Source of the DNA: Globodera rostochiensis
Lineage: Eukaryota; Nematoda; Chromadorea; Rhabditida; Heteroderidae
Reading direction: 5' to 3'
NCBI GenBank assembly: GCA_018350325.1
Contig: JAEVLN010000006.1
Coordinates: 4,454,056-4,518,055, forward strand
Length of the DNA: 64,000 bases
Every line of letters starts with the position of its first letter. The first letter of the stretch is position 1. The position numbers and the translations under genes were made by a program. A model generated the notes under the pieces. It made no database searches, was not told the DNA's origin, and was given only the letters and a program-made list of their open reading frames with translations. Of this stretch, positions 1-10,193 are shown one piece after another.

Positions 1-184
1 ACACCTAAAAAGGACTTTTCTTGGACCAAAATGCACCCCCAAAAGATGCGGGCCAAATTTAATTATTAATTCAAAAATTCGCTTCGGATTTTTCTCATTT
101 TAAATATCAGATAAAATATTATGAAAATCCACTGAAAATCCAAAAAAAAAATTGCGCACATTTTAATTTTAAAAATATTTTTAG

Positions 185-1921
185 GATTGATTCCCCAAAA
201 TCGTTGGGACCCGCTTGCGTGTCACAAGGACCTTTCGCTGTTTTGGTCCAATGGATTGATTATCGAACACAATGGACAGTGTTTTAATGGTAAATAAATA
301 AAACTCAATTTTATTTTAAAGTTTTGGCGGAATTTATTTAATTTCAAATTGACGGTACTCAATTTCAGTACTCAATTTTCAGGCGATCGCTTTTACTTTG
401 ACGACCGTTGCACGGGATATTCAGCGCGCTCTGTGCTCGCTAAATGGCCAATCCCAAAAAATCATTTTGGCATTTTTTATTACGAAGTGGCGATCATCAG
501 CAAAGATGTGCAGTAAGTGTTGGGGAGAATTTGTTCAATTAATTAATATTAAAACTAAAAATGTTTTAAATATGTACATTTTAAATAATAATCACAAAAG
601 TTGAGTTTTATGTTTAGCGATGTGTTCGTCGGACTGGCAACCAAACAAATGGCATTAGACGGTTGTGTTGGACAATACAAAGGCACCTACGCGTACGGAA
701 GCTGTGGCATTTTTGCTGGTCATAATGCCATTGAAGACGGTCGTCGTCATCGCACTGATTATTATAATGTTCCAAACGCTGCTTTTGGGTGGGTAAAAAT
801 GTTTGATTTGGGAGTATATTTTTGATCAATTATTTTGGGTGATCAGCCCGTCCCTCCATTAAACGAATATTGGAGCTCAAAACCTTTGCAATTCTGTCTC
901 AGCTTTAGGCTGAACGGGACGGGGATTTTGGGAAGGTTCGGGACCAAAAATATGTTCAAAAACGGAACTATAGACTAAATAAAGAATTATAAATTAATGG
1001 GACCATTTAAGGGGAGGTTTGAAAAAAAACGGAACCATTGCAATCCCAAAATGAAAATTTCAGTCTTCGATTCTCGCTTAATTCCAATTTAGTCCTCAAC
1101 TTTTTGTTGTCGGATAAAACAGTTTGCAAATTTTAGGCCTGCTAAATCCCCAATGGGCTGGATGATGCCGTGGCAGGACCATTATGGAGGCGGCGGCTTC
1201 CCTTGCGCGTACGGAAGCAATGGCACTTTTTCGGGGAATGGCACTTTTTCGGGCGATGGCACTTTTTCGGGTCACAATGCTTGGCGCCAATTGTTTGCTC
1301 GTCGCGCCTACAGCGAAGGAAAGGCCAAATTTGCCAAAGGCGACGTCGTCGGCTGCGGCGTCAATTTGGCAACACGCCAAATAATTTACACAAAAAATGG
1401 GCAGCGTTTGGGTGAGAGAAAGACAGCAAAAAAGAGCGGAGGAATAAAGGGGGCAATTTATTCTTAAACAAGTGTACTGTTTGTAGGGATGCTCGAGACT
1501 TGAAACTTATCGAGACTCGAGGCCGAAAAATGAACTCGAGATCGAAACCAAAAAAAAACGAGAAATTTTTCGAGTCAAGACTCGAGACTCTCGAGTCAAA
1601 AAATTTCTCGGTTTTTTTGGGTCTCGGAGTCATTTTTGGTCTTCTCGAGTCTCGTAGTCGGTTCTCGGGTTTTGGGTCTCGGTGCCATTTCTCGGTCTCG
1701 AGTCTCGGTGCTATTTCTCGGTCTCGAGTCTCGGTGCCATTTCAGGACTCTTTGTCGGCAAATGCTTTGCATTTTAATTGCTTTAACCATTTTCAGACAC
1801 GGCCAATTTATTCGTCGACTCTTTCGATTTGTTTCCGTGTGTTACGCTGCTCTTTCCTGGCGCCAAAATCGAAGCGAACTTTGGGCCAAACTTCAAATTC
1901 AACGTTGCCCTTGAGATTTAA
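185..1921 (+). CDS. SPRY-domain gene 1 (5' end outside window)
   Basis: This is a SPRY/B30.2 domain gene of the cyst-nematode SPRYSEC/RanBPM-like family; such proteins bind partner proteins, and some secreted members are plant-cell effectors. Exons read from frame and splice sites are 185-289, 383-512, 618-about 788, 1137-1411 and 1797-1921 (stop TAA 1919-1921). The first carries the family opening (PQNRWDP), the second ends in FYYEV, the third begins [10 protein letters not shown], the fourth carries GDVVGCGV and RQIIYTKNG, and the last ends [11 protein letters not shown]. The exon 4 to 5 join (TTGG to AC) restores an RLDTANLFV-type sequence. It is odd that the middle of the domain is present twice, as a truncated copy (exon 3) and a second copy (exon 4), and that exon 4 contains a small coding repeat. 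No start codon or signal peptide is visible, so secretion cannot be judged. Whether exon 3 is spliced into exon 4 is uncertain. Confidence 0.72.
1489..1745. repeat. CTCGAG-rich low-complexity repeat in a SPRY intron
   Basis: The last intron of SPRY gene 1 holds a degenerate run of GTCTCGAG/CTCGAGAC words in both orientations, starting at GGGATGCTCGAGAC. Similar sequence recurs at 8695-8735, 28795-28832 and 35127-35291. The last of these is a complete hAT-type MITE, so this copy is probably a truncated relative that lacks the right terminus. Confidence 0.6.
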
Positions 1922-2928
1922 AAGAAACTGAAAAATGATTTGCTTTTGTTTGGTTTTCGATGAGTTAATATTTAATACCGAAATTTGGCATTTTCTTTTT
2001 TTAAATACATTTTCGTTTTTTGCGTTTGAATTTATTTGGTTAACTTTAATTTTTTGTTGGATAAATTGTCTCTTTTATGCATTTGCTTTGGAACAAATAG
2101 GTTATGTTTACTCTGGTAAGAAGAGCCGGGAAAATTTTTTGAGGTTTTTGTTATTGAAATTTGATCAAATTTTAGCAAATTAAGCATTATAAAATTTTGA
2201 ATTTTTGGCTCAATTTGTTAAGAGATGCGCAACTTAAAATCGGTATTTTTTGATGCTTTTTTAAAAATGGGCGAGGTCCAGTGGGAAAATTTTTTTTGTA
2301 GATTTAACGGTATTTGCTAAAGCATTGGTTGAGATTTTTTTCCTACATACAAAATGTAAAGATAAGAGCACCCGAAGTACGTTTTATACAAATTCAACCT
2401 TTTGGCGTTTTTCCCCTTTGACACTTAGTCCACTTTTGTCAATTTTCCCTTTTATCACTTTCCCTTTGTCACTCAAGTCTCCGTTTCCATTGCTCATTTG
2501 TCAACTCACAAATCAGTCTCATGATCGGTGATCGTTCCGTCGCACAACATTGCTATTTTGCTTCTCTGACTTCCCATTTCCTTCCCTTTTCTCAACATCG
2601 ATTATTTATTGATTGATTAGGACAACACAAATTGTTTTCGACACACAAATAACTTTTCCTTTTTTTTTTTTTGTTTTTCATTCATCCTCTTTTGACATCG
2701 ACCCTTTCTTTTGTTGATTCTTCTACGTCTTCCCGACTTTTGTTAGTTGTAAAAAATCCAATGTTTTAATTATTAGTCAAGAAAAATTAAATCTTTAGGG
2801 TTTGCTTTTGGGAATTATTAAAGTCGGTTTTAAAAGGATCATTTTCAATTTTTTTAAAATGCATTTCTGCGGGCAAAAGATTAATTTCTATTTTTTTTCA
2901 GACGCTTTTAAAAATATAATTTTGTGAA
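1922..2928. other. Intergenic, no gene recognised
   Basis: AT-rich spacer between SPRY gene 1 and the BTB gene. It should contain the 3' UTR of the former and the promoter of the latter. No conserved coding or repeat signal was seen apart from T-rich tracts. Confidence 0.5.
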
Positions 2929-4248
2929 ATGCCAAAACCAAATTCTTCGGTTGGCCGTATGAAGCATTTGCTGGACACGGGCAATGGGGCGGACGTTTAC
3001 TTTTGGGTGGGGGGAAGAGACGAAAAGGAGGCGAGTTTTGAAAATTAGTGAAATACTTATTTTAATTAATTGTATTTCAATTACTTTAATTACTTTTTAT
3101 TAATAATGATATTTCAATTTTTTAAGCTTATGGCAGCACATAAAGCGATTCTGATGGCGGCCTCCGACGTTTTTGAGGCAATGTTTTCTTTTGATGCCCG
3201 AAATGCCGGTAAGCCGAAAAAATAATTTAAATTTTTTGATTTAACGAATTTTTTAGACCCTTCGGAAGGGATTAAGCCCGTGGAGGTGCCGGACGTGGAG
3301 GTGGGGGCGTTCAAGGCGATGCTCAGCTTCATTTATGCGGACGATTTGAGCGGGCTGAACGGGGAAAATGCAATTGCTGTGCTTTATGCGGGTCACAATT
3401 TATGAATTTTTAAATTTAGTTAAATTTTGAATTTAAGCTAAAAAATATGATCTTCCTGAACTTGTCGATTCATGTCTGAACTTTCCCATATCGGAACTAA
3501 ACAATGTTTTCTTCGCGTTTGCCCAGACTCGCTTTCTTGGAGAAGAGGTGGGGGATGGGGAGGGGGCAATAATAATTGATCTTTAAGCCTAAATTAATTT
3601 TATTGCTTTTTAAACAACCATAATTAATTATTTTATTATTTCGGGACTTTGCTTGCCGCTGTTTGGAGCACATCGATGTGAATGCGGACGCTTTGATCTT
3701 TTCGGAAGCATTTTTGCAAATTGATCAAAAATCATTGTGCGAGATTTTGGACCGTGACGAGTTGATGATCAGCGAAGAAATTGCAATTTGGAATGCCGTA
3801 AATTTATAAAAAATAATAAAACAAATTAAAATGATTTTTAACTTTTTTTTAAATTAGGCACTTCGCTGGGCGGACGAACAATGCCGTCAAACTGGGAAAG
3901 ATTGTTCGGTGGGGAATAGACGCGCAATGCTCGGCCCGGCACTTTTCAAAATTCGTTTTCCGCTCATTCCAAAAGAGGATTTTTCTGAGAAAATTGGTAG
4001 CACATCATCCATTGGATTTGAATTTTAAAATGCCAAATCTAATTACTACATATATGTCCCATAGTTCCAAAATTCGGTATTGAATTGTGCTTTTGACAGT
4101 TCCGTCCAGAGTGCTGACATTTAAGCAGATGATGAGCGTGTTGCTGTACCATTGTCATCCGAACGCCGAACTGCCCGAGCAGTACCCGCTGCAATTCCCA
4201 ACTAAGCGACGGACCGCGACCAAATTGCCCGGTGATGGTAGGCTTTGA
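2929..4248 (+). CDS. BTB/POZ-BACK domain protein
   Basis: BTB/POZ-BACK proteins are typically adaptors, often for cullin-3 ubiquitin ligases. Seven exons (2929-3030, 3127-3208, 3257-3391, 3438-3547, 3645-3797, 3858-3996, 4100-4248) join in one frame of 289 codons plus stop. Exon 1 reads [16 protein letters not shown], exons 2-3 carry the BTB core ([19 protein letters not shown], then a [10 protein letters not shown] motif) and exons 4-6 the BACK region ([38 protein letters not shown]). ATG 2929 opens the standard family N-terminus. Intron 1 begins with GC (GAG|GCGAGT), a GC-AG intron. The acceptor expected before 3645 reads TTTCGG instead of CAG, so exon 5 may not be spliced correctly. Codons are otherwise unbroken. 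It ends after an [12 protein letters not shown] tail; longer family members may continue with further exons, which I do not see here. Confidence 0.82.
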
Positions 4249-4872
4249 TATACTAGTAAGGCTTGTGCATTTTTTATAACTTTTGTGTTGTGCCATTTTT
4301 TCTGAACAAAAAAAACAGATTTTTATATAGGCATTTGAACATGTTGAAAAACATATATGTAACATCGGTTTAGAAAGAAACAAAATTTATACTAGGTTAA
4401 TGCATAAAAAGTGGCATTTTTTGATGCTTTTCCTATATGCAAATATCTTTTATGAATAGAGCGCACTTTTGATAGATAAAAACGGTCTCTGAAGCTTTTC
4501 ATACCGGCGAGATAAAAATTCCCGAAGCCGTTTTTTTGAATATTTAGATTTACGGTAAATTTTTAGATAACATTTTTGTTTAAAAATTGCCAATTCGATA
4601 TTTTGCCAATTTTCAAAAAAACGAGTTGCAAAACAAAAGGGTTCACCCTATGCTTTTTTTCTCAACCAGCTTTTGGGAATTTTGACCTAATCGGATTCGA
4701 GAATTTTTATCTCGACAAAAGGAAATAGTATTTAATTTCAGGTAATGATGATAATAATCGTATTTTGTTAACATTTTTCAATAATTTTTTTAAATTCTAA
4801 ACAGATTAATTCGTTGTAAAGAATGGAGGGCCCAAAATGTCTTTGGAATTTCATTTTTAAAAATATTTTAAG
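4249..4872. other. Intergenic, no gene recognised
   Basis: AT-rich spacer between the BTB gene and the second SPRY copy. It holds the BTB 3' UTR. No coding signal was seen. Confidence 0.5.
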
Positions 4873-6701
4873 GACTGATTCCCCAAAATCGTTGGGACCC
4901 GCTTGCGTGTCACAAGGACCTTTCGCTGTTTTGGTCCAATGGATTGATTATCGAACACAATGGACAGTGTTTTAATGGTAAATAAATAAAACTCAATTTA
5001 ATTTTAAATGTTATAAGCGGCGGCGGCGGAATTTGTTACCAGGACTAACCGGGAGGAATTTCGGGAAAAAACTGGTTTACGTAAGAGTGGAGGATGTTCG
5101 GCGGGAAAATTATTCTTGTTTTGATCGCATTTTTTATTAAAAAATATTTTAATTTTATTACTGGGGGAGGGGGGAAGATTATGTGAGTATTGGAAAATGA
5201 TAATTAGTGTTGCACTCAAGCGGATTCAAACCCAACAACAACCGGGACTTTCAGTTTTCAAAAAGTCCCGTCCCGGTACCGGTCCCATCCAACCCTACTT
5301 CGAGCACCGATACACAGCAGGGATGGACGGAATTCCGATTTCCGACATTTTGGGGTCGGAATTCCGAGTTCCGATTTCTGAAATTACCGATTCACAGGAT
5401 ATTCAGCGCGCTCTGTGCTCGCTAAATGGCCAATCCCAAAAAATCATTTTGGCATTTTTTATTACGAAGTGGCGATCATCAGCAAAGATGTGCAGTAAGT
5501 GTTGGGGAGAATTTGTTCAATTAATTAATATTAAAACTAAAAATGTTTTAAATATGTACATTTTAAATAATAATCACAAAAGTTGAGTTTTATGTTTAGC
5601 GATGTGTTCGTCGGACTGGCAACCAAACAAATGGCATTAGACGGTTGTGTTGGACAATACAAAGGCACCTACGCGTACGGAAGCTGTGGCATTTTTGCTG
5701 GTCATAATGCCATTGAAGACGGTCGTCATCGCACTGATTATAATGTTCCGAACGCTGTTTTCGGCGGGTGGGTAAAAATGTTTGATTTGGGAGTTTTTGA
5801 TCAAATTTGGGGTGATCAGCCCGTCATATTTTTGATCAATTATTTGGGGTGATCAGCCCGTCTTGTTCCCCCCTTAAACGAGTACTGGGACTCAATTTGG
5901 GGAAGGCTCGGGACCAGAAATGTTTGTTCAAAAAAAAAACGGACGATAGACAAAAAATAAGGACCAAAATGGGAATTTCAGTCTCCGACCGCGGCTTAAT
6001 TCCAACTTAGTCCTCCTCAGTTTTTTGTTGTTGGATTGAGTTGGTCGGGACCGGGATTTTTGGGGAAATCCGGGATTAGAAAATTAATCAAATCCCGGTC
6101 AAAAAAACCGGGGCTAATGGTCAAAAAGGAAGGAAGATTTGTAATTTTGAAAAAACGGGATTTTATAAGTGGAAAATTCAGTCCCAAAATTGAGGACTTC
6201 AGTCCCGGTCCCGACCAACTCTGTTGTTGGACAAAACAGTTTGCGACTTTTAGGGTTGGTCCTCCTCCAATGGACTTGGAGATGCCGTGGCATGGCCATT
6301 ATGGAGGCGGCTTCTCGAACGCGTGCGGAAGCAACGGCACTTTTTCGGACAATGGCACTTTTTCGGGTCACAATTCTTGGCGCCATTTGTTTGATCGTCG
6401 CGCCTACAGCGAAGGAAAGGCCAAATTTGCCAAAGGCGACGTCGTCGGCTGCGGCGTCAATTTGGCAACACGCCAAATAATTTACACAAAAAATGGACAC
6501 CGTTTGGGTGAGAGAAAGAAACAAAAAAATGATTTGAATTAACTAATTAATTGCGTTATTATTTTTGCAGAAACTACCGGCTTGTTTGTCGATTTTGCGG
6601 CTGATTTGTCTCCGTGTGTTACTCTACATGAACCTGGCACCATTATTATTGCAAATTTTGGCCCGGATTTTAAATTCAACATTGCCGACGATGGCATTTA
6701 G
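4873..6701 (+). pseudogene. SPRY-domain gene 2, tandem copy of gene 1, disrupted
   Basis: This is a close duplicate of SPRY gene 1. Recognisable exons are 4873-4977, 5399-5494 (3' part only), 5600-about 5777, 6254-6507 and 6571-6701 (stop TAG 6699-6701). The first half of exon 2 present in gene 1 (383-417) is absent. In its place are unrelated sequence and a fragment of a GGGATG...CGGAATTCCG MITE (5318-5398), so the SPRY fold would be incomplete. Exon 4 again carries the duplicated middle part of the domain, with two rather than three GTFS repeats, and GDVVGCGV plus IIYTKNG. The last exon encodes a good C-terminus ending in KFNIADDGI. It lies head to tail with gene 1 with the BTB gene between, implying a local segmental duplication. 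A functional transcript using another upstream exon cannot be excluded. Confidence 0.75.
5318..5398. mobile_element. hAT-type MITE fragment inside SPRY copy 2
   Basis: Starts CAGGGATGGACGGAATTCCG and continues with ATTCCGAGTTCCG words, as in the complete MITE at 10003-10187. It stops abruptly where SPRY exon 2 resumes at 5399, with no right terminus. Confidence 0.65.
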
Positions 6702-6998
6702 AAAGTGAAAAGCGAGGGGATTTACTGGGATTTTACTTTTGACGGTTTCAGTCGTTTATTTCGTTTTTTGAGTTTTTTATTTGTCGATTTGTCAATCAAT
6801 TTGTTTTTGAATTGTCAATTATTTTGAGAAAAACAACCACGGGGTAGCGAGCGAGTTGGGTGTGTCGCTCAAATGGATCGGCTTCATCAATATTACAACA
6901 AAAACTTGAAACAGTTAAAACAAAATGTTTTGTTGGATTTTAAAATGATCGCGATCGCGTGATCGTGATCGCAATTATCGCCTTTTTGGGGCAGATCG
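6336..6998 (+). repeat. Arm A of an inverted segmental duplication
   Basis: This stretch (SPRY exon 4, last intron, last exon and 3' flank, ending in a GATCGCGATCGCGTGATCG-rich segment) reappears as reverse complement at 11643-12320. Similarity covers introns and flanks, so it was a DNA-level duplication. Confidence 0.8.
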
Positions 6999-8047
6999 CG
7001 GATCGCCGTTCGCTTTTTTTCGACGCGATTCCCATCCCTGATACATTTATTAGCTCTGCTCAATTTTAGACTAAAATATTTGGTCCTTGTTTTTTGACTT
7101 TTGTTTCCGATTACGGTTTTTTCAAATCCCAGGGTCCCTAATTTATTTAAAAATAACCTTTAAATTATTTGCCCATATTTACCACCTTTTCGAGCTCTTT
7201 TTTCGTACTGTTCCCTAATTTATTGAGCTCGAGTTTCACAATTCGTTTACATTCCTCCATCTGTTAAAGCATTTTTAGGGGTTCATAAGGCTTAGACATA
7301 AGCCACCCTAGGCTTAGGCAAAAAATAATGGGCAAGTAATTGGTGTAAAAAATGTAAGGATTAGAGAAAGGACTCGAGGACCGATCGAGATTACGATCGA
7401 GAATCTCGAAAAATCTAGAATCTCGAAAAAAATTCGTTCGATCGAGAATCTCGATCGGTCATTTCTCTAGTAAGGATGTGAAAACGGTCTTTGGTTGTTA
7501 AAAAAACTAGTTTTTCCTTAATTTTCAAAAATTTCAACAATTCAATAACCGAATTACCTAAATGAAATTTAGAAAGTGAAAAGCGAAGGGATTTGTTGGA
7601 TTTTGCTGTAGAGGGTTTCCGTTGTTTTATCATTTTATTTTTTCTTTATTGATCAAAACCGGGAATCCCATTACCGCCGAGATCTAATTAACAACACATC
7701 GTTGATTTCATGCCGCCAGGCTTCTCGTCTTTTTTCACATACAAAAATATTACGATTTTTAATGGAAAAATTAAAATTTTTGAATTTCAAAATGTTTTGT
7801 TTGAATTCGGGTTCGAATTGGTCAAAATGGAGGTCAGATTCGCATTTTACGAGCTCAATGTTGAACAACAGCTGAGGCTAGGGCATTAATTATGAAAGTT
7901 TTAGTAAAGTCAGTTAGGAAAATGTGCTTAAAATTTGTAAATCACTATTTTATATGTTTTCGATTAAGAATCAATAATAAAAAGGAGTTTATAATGACGA
8001 AGCTACGAAATTTCGAAAAAAAAAAATTTTTTTTTTTTCAAAGTCGA
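6999..8047. other. Repeat debris with a SPRY 3' flank remnant
   Basis: No intact gene. About 7382-7460 is an imperfect inverted repeat opening GACCGATCGAGA and closing TCTCGATCGGTC. About 7563-7640 resembles the 3' flank of SPRY gene 2 (6699-6775), a remnant of another duplicated end. About 7277-7330 (CTTAGGCA/AAGCC words) is related in inverted orientation to 15755-15895. Confidence 0.5.
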
Positions 8048-8265
8048 TCAAAAGTTTTTGTTTGGGGTATACAACGGCGTAGAATCCGAATACAACCTCC
8101 ATTTCGACCAATTCTGCTTTGAAAACGATTTTGAGAACAAAATTCATTTCTGAAAATTTCGAATTTTCGAAAAAATGTTCGAATCCGGGTCCGGGGTTCG
8201 AATTGATCGTTATGGAGGTCAGATTCGGATTCTACGCCGTGTATACCCCTAACAAAAACTTTTTA
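8048..8265. mobile_element. Foldback MITE with GGGGTATAC / GGCGTAGAATCCGAA arms
   Basis: The left arm (8048-8115) and right arm (8199-8265) are imperfect reverse complements, both containing GGCGTAGAATCCGAA and GGGGTATAC. Single arms or related pieces occur near 7830, 9713, 31962 and 32751, so this is a dispersed family. Confidence 0.7.
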
Positions 8266-8332
8266 TCGAGTTTTAAACAATTTTAAGCTATTGTAAGAAT
8301 TCTCATCAAACCCGCAATTTATTTGAAGAAAT

Positions 8333-8512
8333 AGCGTGCTAAAAAAGAGAGAGAGAGAGTCAGGCGACGAGAGTAATTTGGACGTTAACGCACCCCATCT
8401 AAAAATGGTTTTACTTTTTCCTTAAGAAATCAGAAATTGCAAACGCGCCGATCTGATATTATTTAGAAACAACTCAATTTTTGGACTGTCCAACCTAAAA
8501 GTTGGGCTTAAA
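8333..8512. repeat. Dispersed repeat with GACGAGAGTAATTTGGAC core
   Basis: A GA microsatellite is followed by GCGACGAGAGTAATTTGGAC and ACGCACCCCATCTAAAA. Related copies lie near 31204, 31310 and 31484. The following segment, ending in TTGGGCTTAAA (to 8512), also matches 31595-31638, so the repeat unit is at least 150 bp. Confidence 0.65.
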
Positions 8513-9476
8513 ATGGTTTCAATAAATAATTACACCACAATTAAAAATGATTTCTAAAAATATTACAAAGCCGGGTGCCTCAAAAAGCGTGGCCAAAAAA
8601 GCATTTCAAATCAAAAAAAATTAAATAACATTTCAAAACTTTTTTCTAACCGAGGCTTTCCAGTGATAAGAAGAGAGCTTCCGCCGGTCGAGACCCAAAA
8701 AACGAGAAATTTCTCGAGTCGAGACTCTCGAGCATCCCACTCTCTGTGCTTCTTTGAGTTTTCTTCGAATGAGAGCCCGGCAGTGCCGGAGGGCCCGTTG
8801 GGAATTTTGGATTTTTGTTAAGAAATTTCGTAAAATTTTCAAAACAAAAACATTTTCTTGAAAATCGAAATGAAAAAAACGTCGAAAATTGAAATTTCGA
8901 TACACTAATTCCCAAAAGGTCAACATTTGCCCAAGTATAGTCCATCCAAATATTTATGTAAGTTTATTCAAAACGGTTAAATATTCATTTGTTATCAAAA
9001 AATGTTTTCTTCTTTCTTTCATTTTTTTTATTTTTAATTAAAAATTAATAGATTTATTGAAATGTCTAAGCCGGAAACGTGTGTTTGTTATGGTTTAATA
9101 AAAATATTCAGTTTTTTCATAACTTTACAAAAAAAAATCCCGACATTTCTTAACAAATCCCATCAAAAATTCAAAATTTTCTTGGCACCGCCGACCTCCC
9201 CCCCCCCCCTCAAATTGACTCCTAAAAATATGAAATCCAAATCGGCCCCGGATTTTTTTGTGAGCTTGCGGATTGCCATCCCGACCTAAACAATCAGTCA
9301 TTTATTTAGGAGACTCAATTCGCTCATTTTTATTCAAATTTTCCATAGGAAAATTCAATATAAAGATAGTAAACAAATTCATAAAAACGCATTAAATTCA
9401 CTCAAAAATAATTACCAATTTATCAATTCCAATTTTTAAAATTCTTCACTGAGTTCTAAAAGTCGACAAAATGGTA
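8513..9476. other. No gene recognised
   Basis: AT-rich sequence. It contains a fragment (about 8630-8735) related to 28721-28832, with CTCGAGTCGAGACTCTCGAG words and a CATCCC end, and a C-rich tract near 9198. Confidence 0.45.
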
Positions 9477-9697
9477 CAGTCATGGTCATATGTTTAACAC
9501 ACCCCATAGGGAAAACGGGAAAACCGTAATAATTTGTTAAAAACGAATTGGGGCTAAAAAGCTTCTTTACAGTTGAATGGTAGCGTTGGGAAGCCCATAA
9601 AAATACTATAAACTTTTTCGATCCAATTTATTTTTAACAAATTATTACTGTTTTCCCGTTTTCCCTATGGGGTGTGTTAAACATATGACCATGACTG
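9477..9697. mobile_element. Tc1/mariner-type MITE, 221 bp
   Basis: Begins CAGTCATGGTCATATG and ends with its reverse complement, flanked by TA on both sides (9475-9476 and 9698-9699), the expected target duplication of Tc1/mariner elements. The terminal inverted repeats are about 64 nt with one mismatch, continuing weakly to about 75 nt. There is no coding capacity; it would need a transposase supplied in trans. Confidence 0.88.
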
Positions 9698-9805
9698 TAC
9701 TTTATAGGAATATCGGGGTCGTAGAATCCGAGTTAAATTGTATTAGTGGCGTTAATTTTAGAGCAATTTTTTAACAAACATTGTTAAAATCTTCAAGAAA
9801 ATTTC

Positions 9806-9832
9806 CGGCGGCGCCTATCGGCACCGCCGATC
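9806..9832. repeat. Dispersed GC-rich hairpin (GGCGCCTATCGGCACCGCC)
   Basis: An imperfect palindrome in AT-rich DNA. Related copies lie near 9929, 13846, 30574, 32432 and 35806 on both strands. Several have a conserved neighbour resembling AATTTGTTAACAGATTTGCAA, so they are probably parts of one small repeat family. Confidence 0.65.
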
Positions 9833-10002
9833 GCTTCCATTCTTCAAAAGCTTCAAAAAAGCCTATTTTCAAAATTGTTATTGCAAATCTATTAACAAAA
9901 TTGAGTCAAAAGTTCCCAAAATGTTCTCGGCGGCGCCTTCGGCACTGATCGTAAAAATGGCTAATTTTTGGGGGCCAATAAAACGTATTTAGTGATACAT
10001 AC

Positions 10003-10187
10003 CAGGGATGGGCGGAATTCCGCCTTCCGAGTTCCGACATTTTTTGAGCTCGGAATTCCGAGTTCCGCCTTCCGAAAATTTTTGACAATGCGGAATTCCG
10101 AGTTCCGACTTCCGAAAAATTTTTAAGGCCCGGAAATCCCGAGTCCCGACTTCCGAAATTTTCTGAGGTCGTTGACGCCCATCCCTG
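10003..10187. mobile_element. hAT-type MITE, 185 bp
   Basis: Termini are CAGGGATGGGCG and CGCCCATCCCTG, with flanking octamers ATACATAC (9995-10002) and GTAAATAC (10188-10195) matching at 6 of 8 positions, as an aged hAT target duplication. The inside is made of GGAATTCCGAGTTCCGAC words. Almost the same words occupy the left edge of the dead hAT units at 16950, 21041 and 24323, so the MITE may be a deletion derivative of that element. Confidence 0.75.
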
Positions 10188-10193
10188 GTAAAT

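Noticed and set aside
1..184. An upstream SPRY exon with the start codon
   Set aside because: No frame with a plausible donor matching the phase of the exon at 185 could be recognised; the start probably lies outside the window.
8345..8362. GA microsatellite as a regulatory element
   Set aside because: It is part of a dispersed repeat that also occurs near 31466, away from any gene start.
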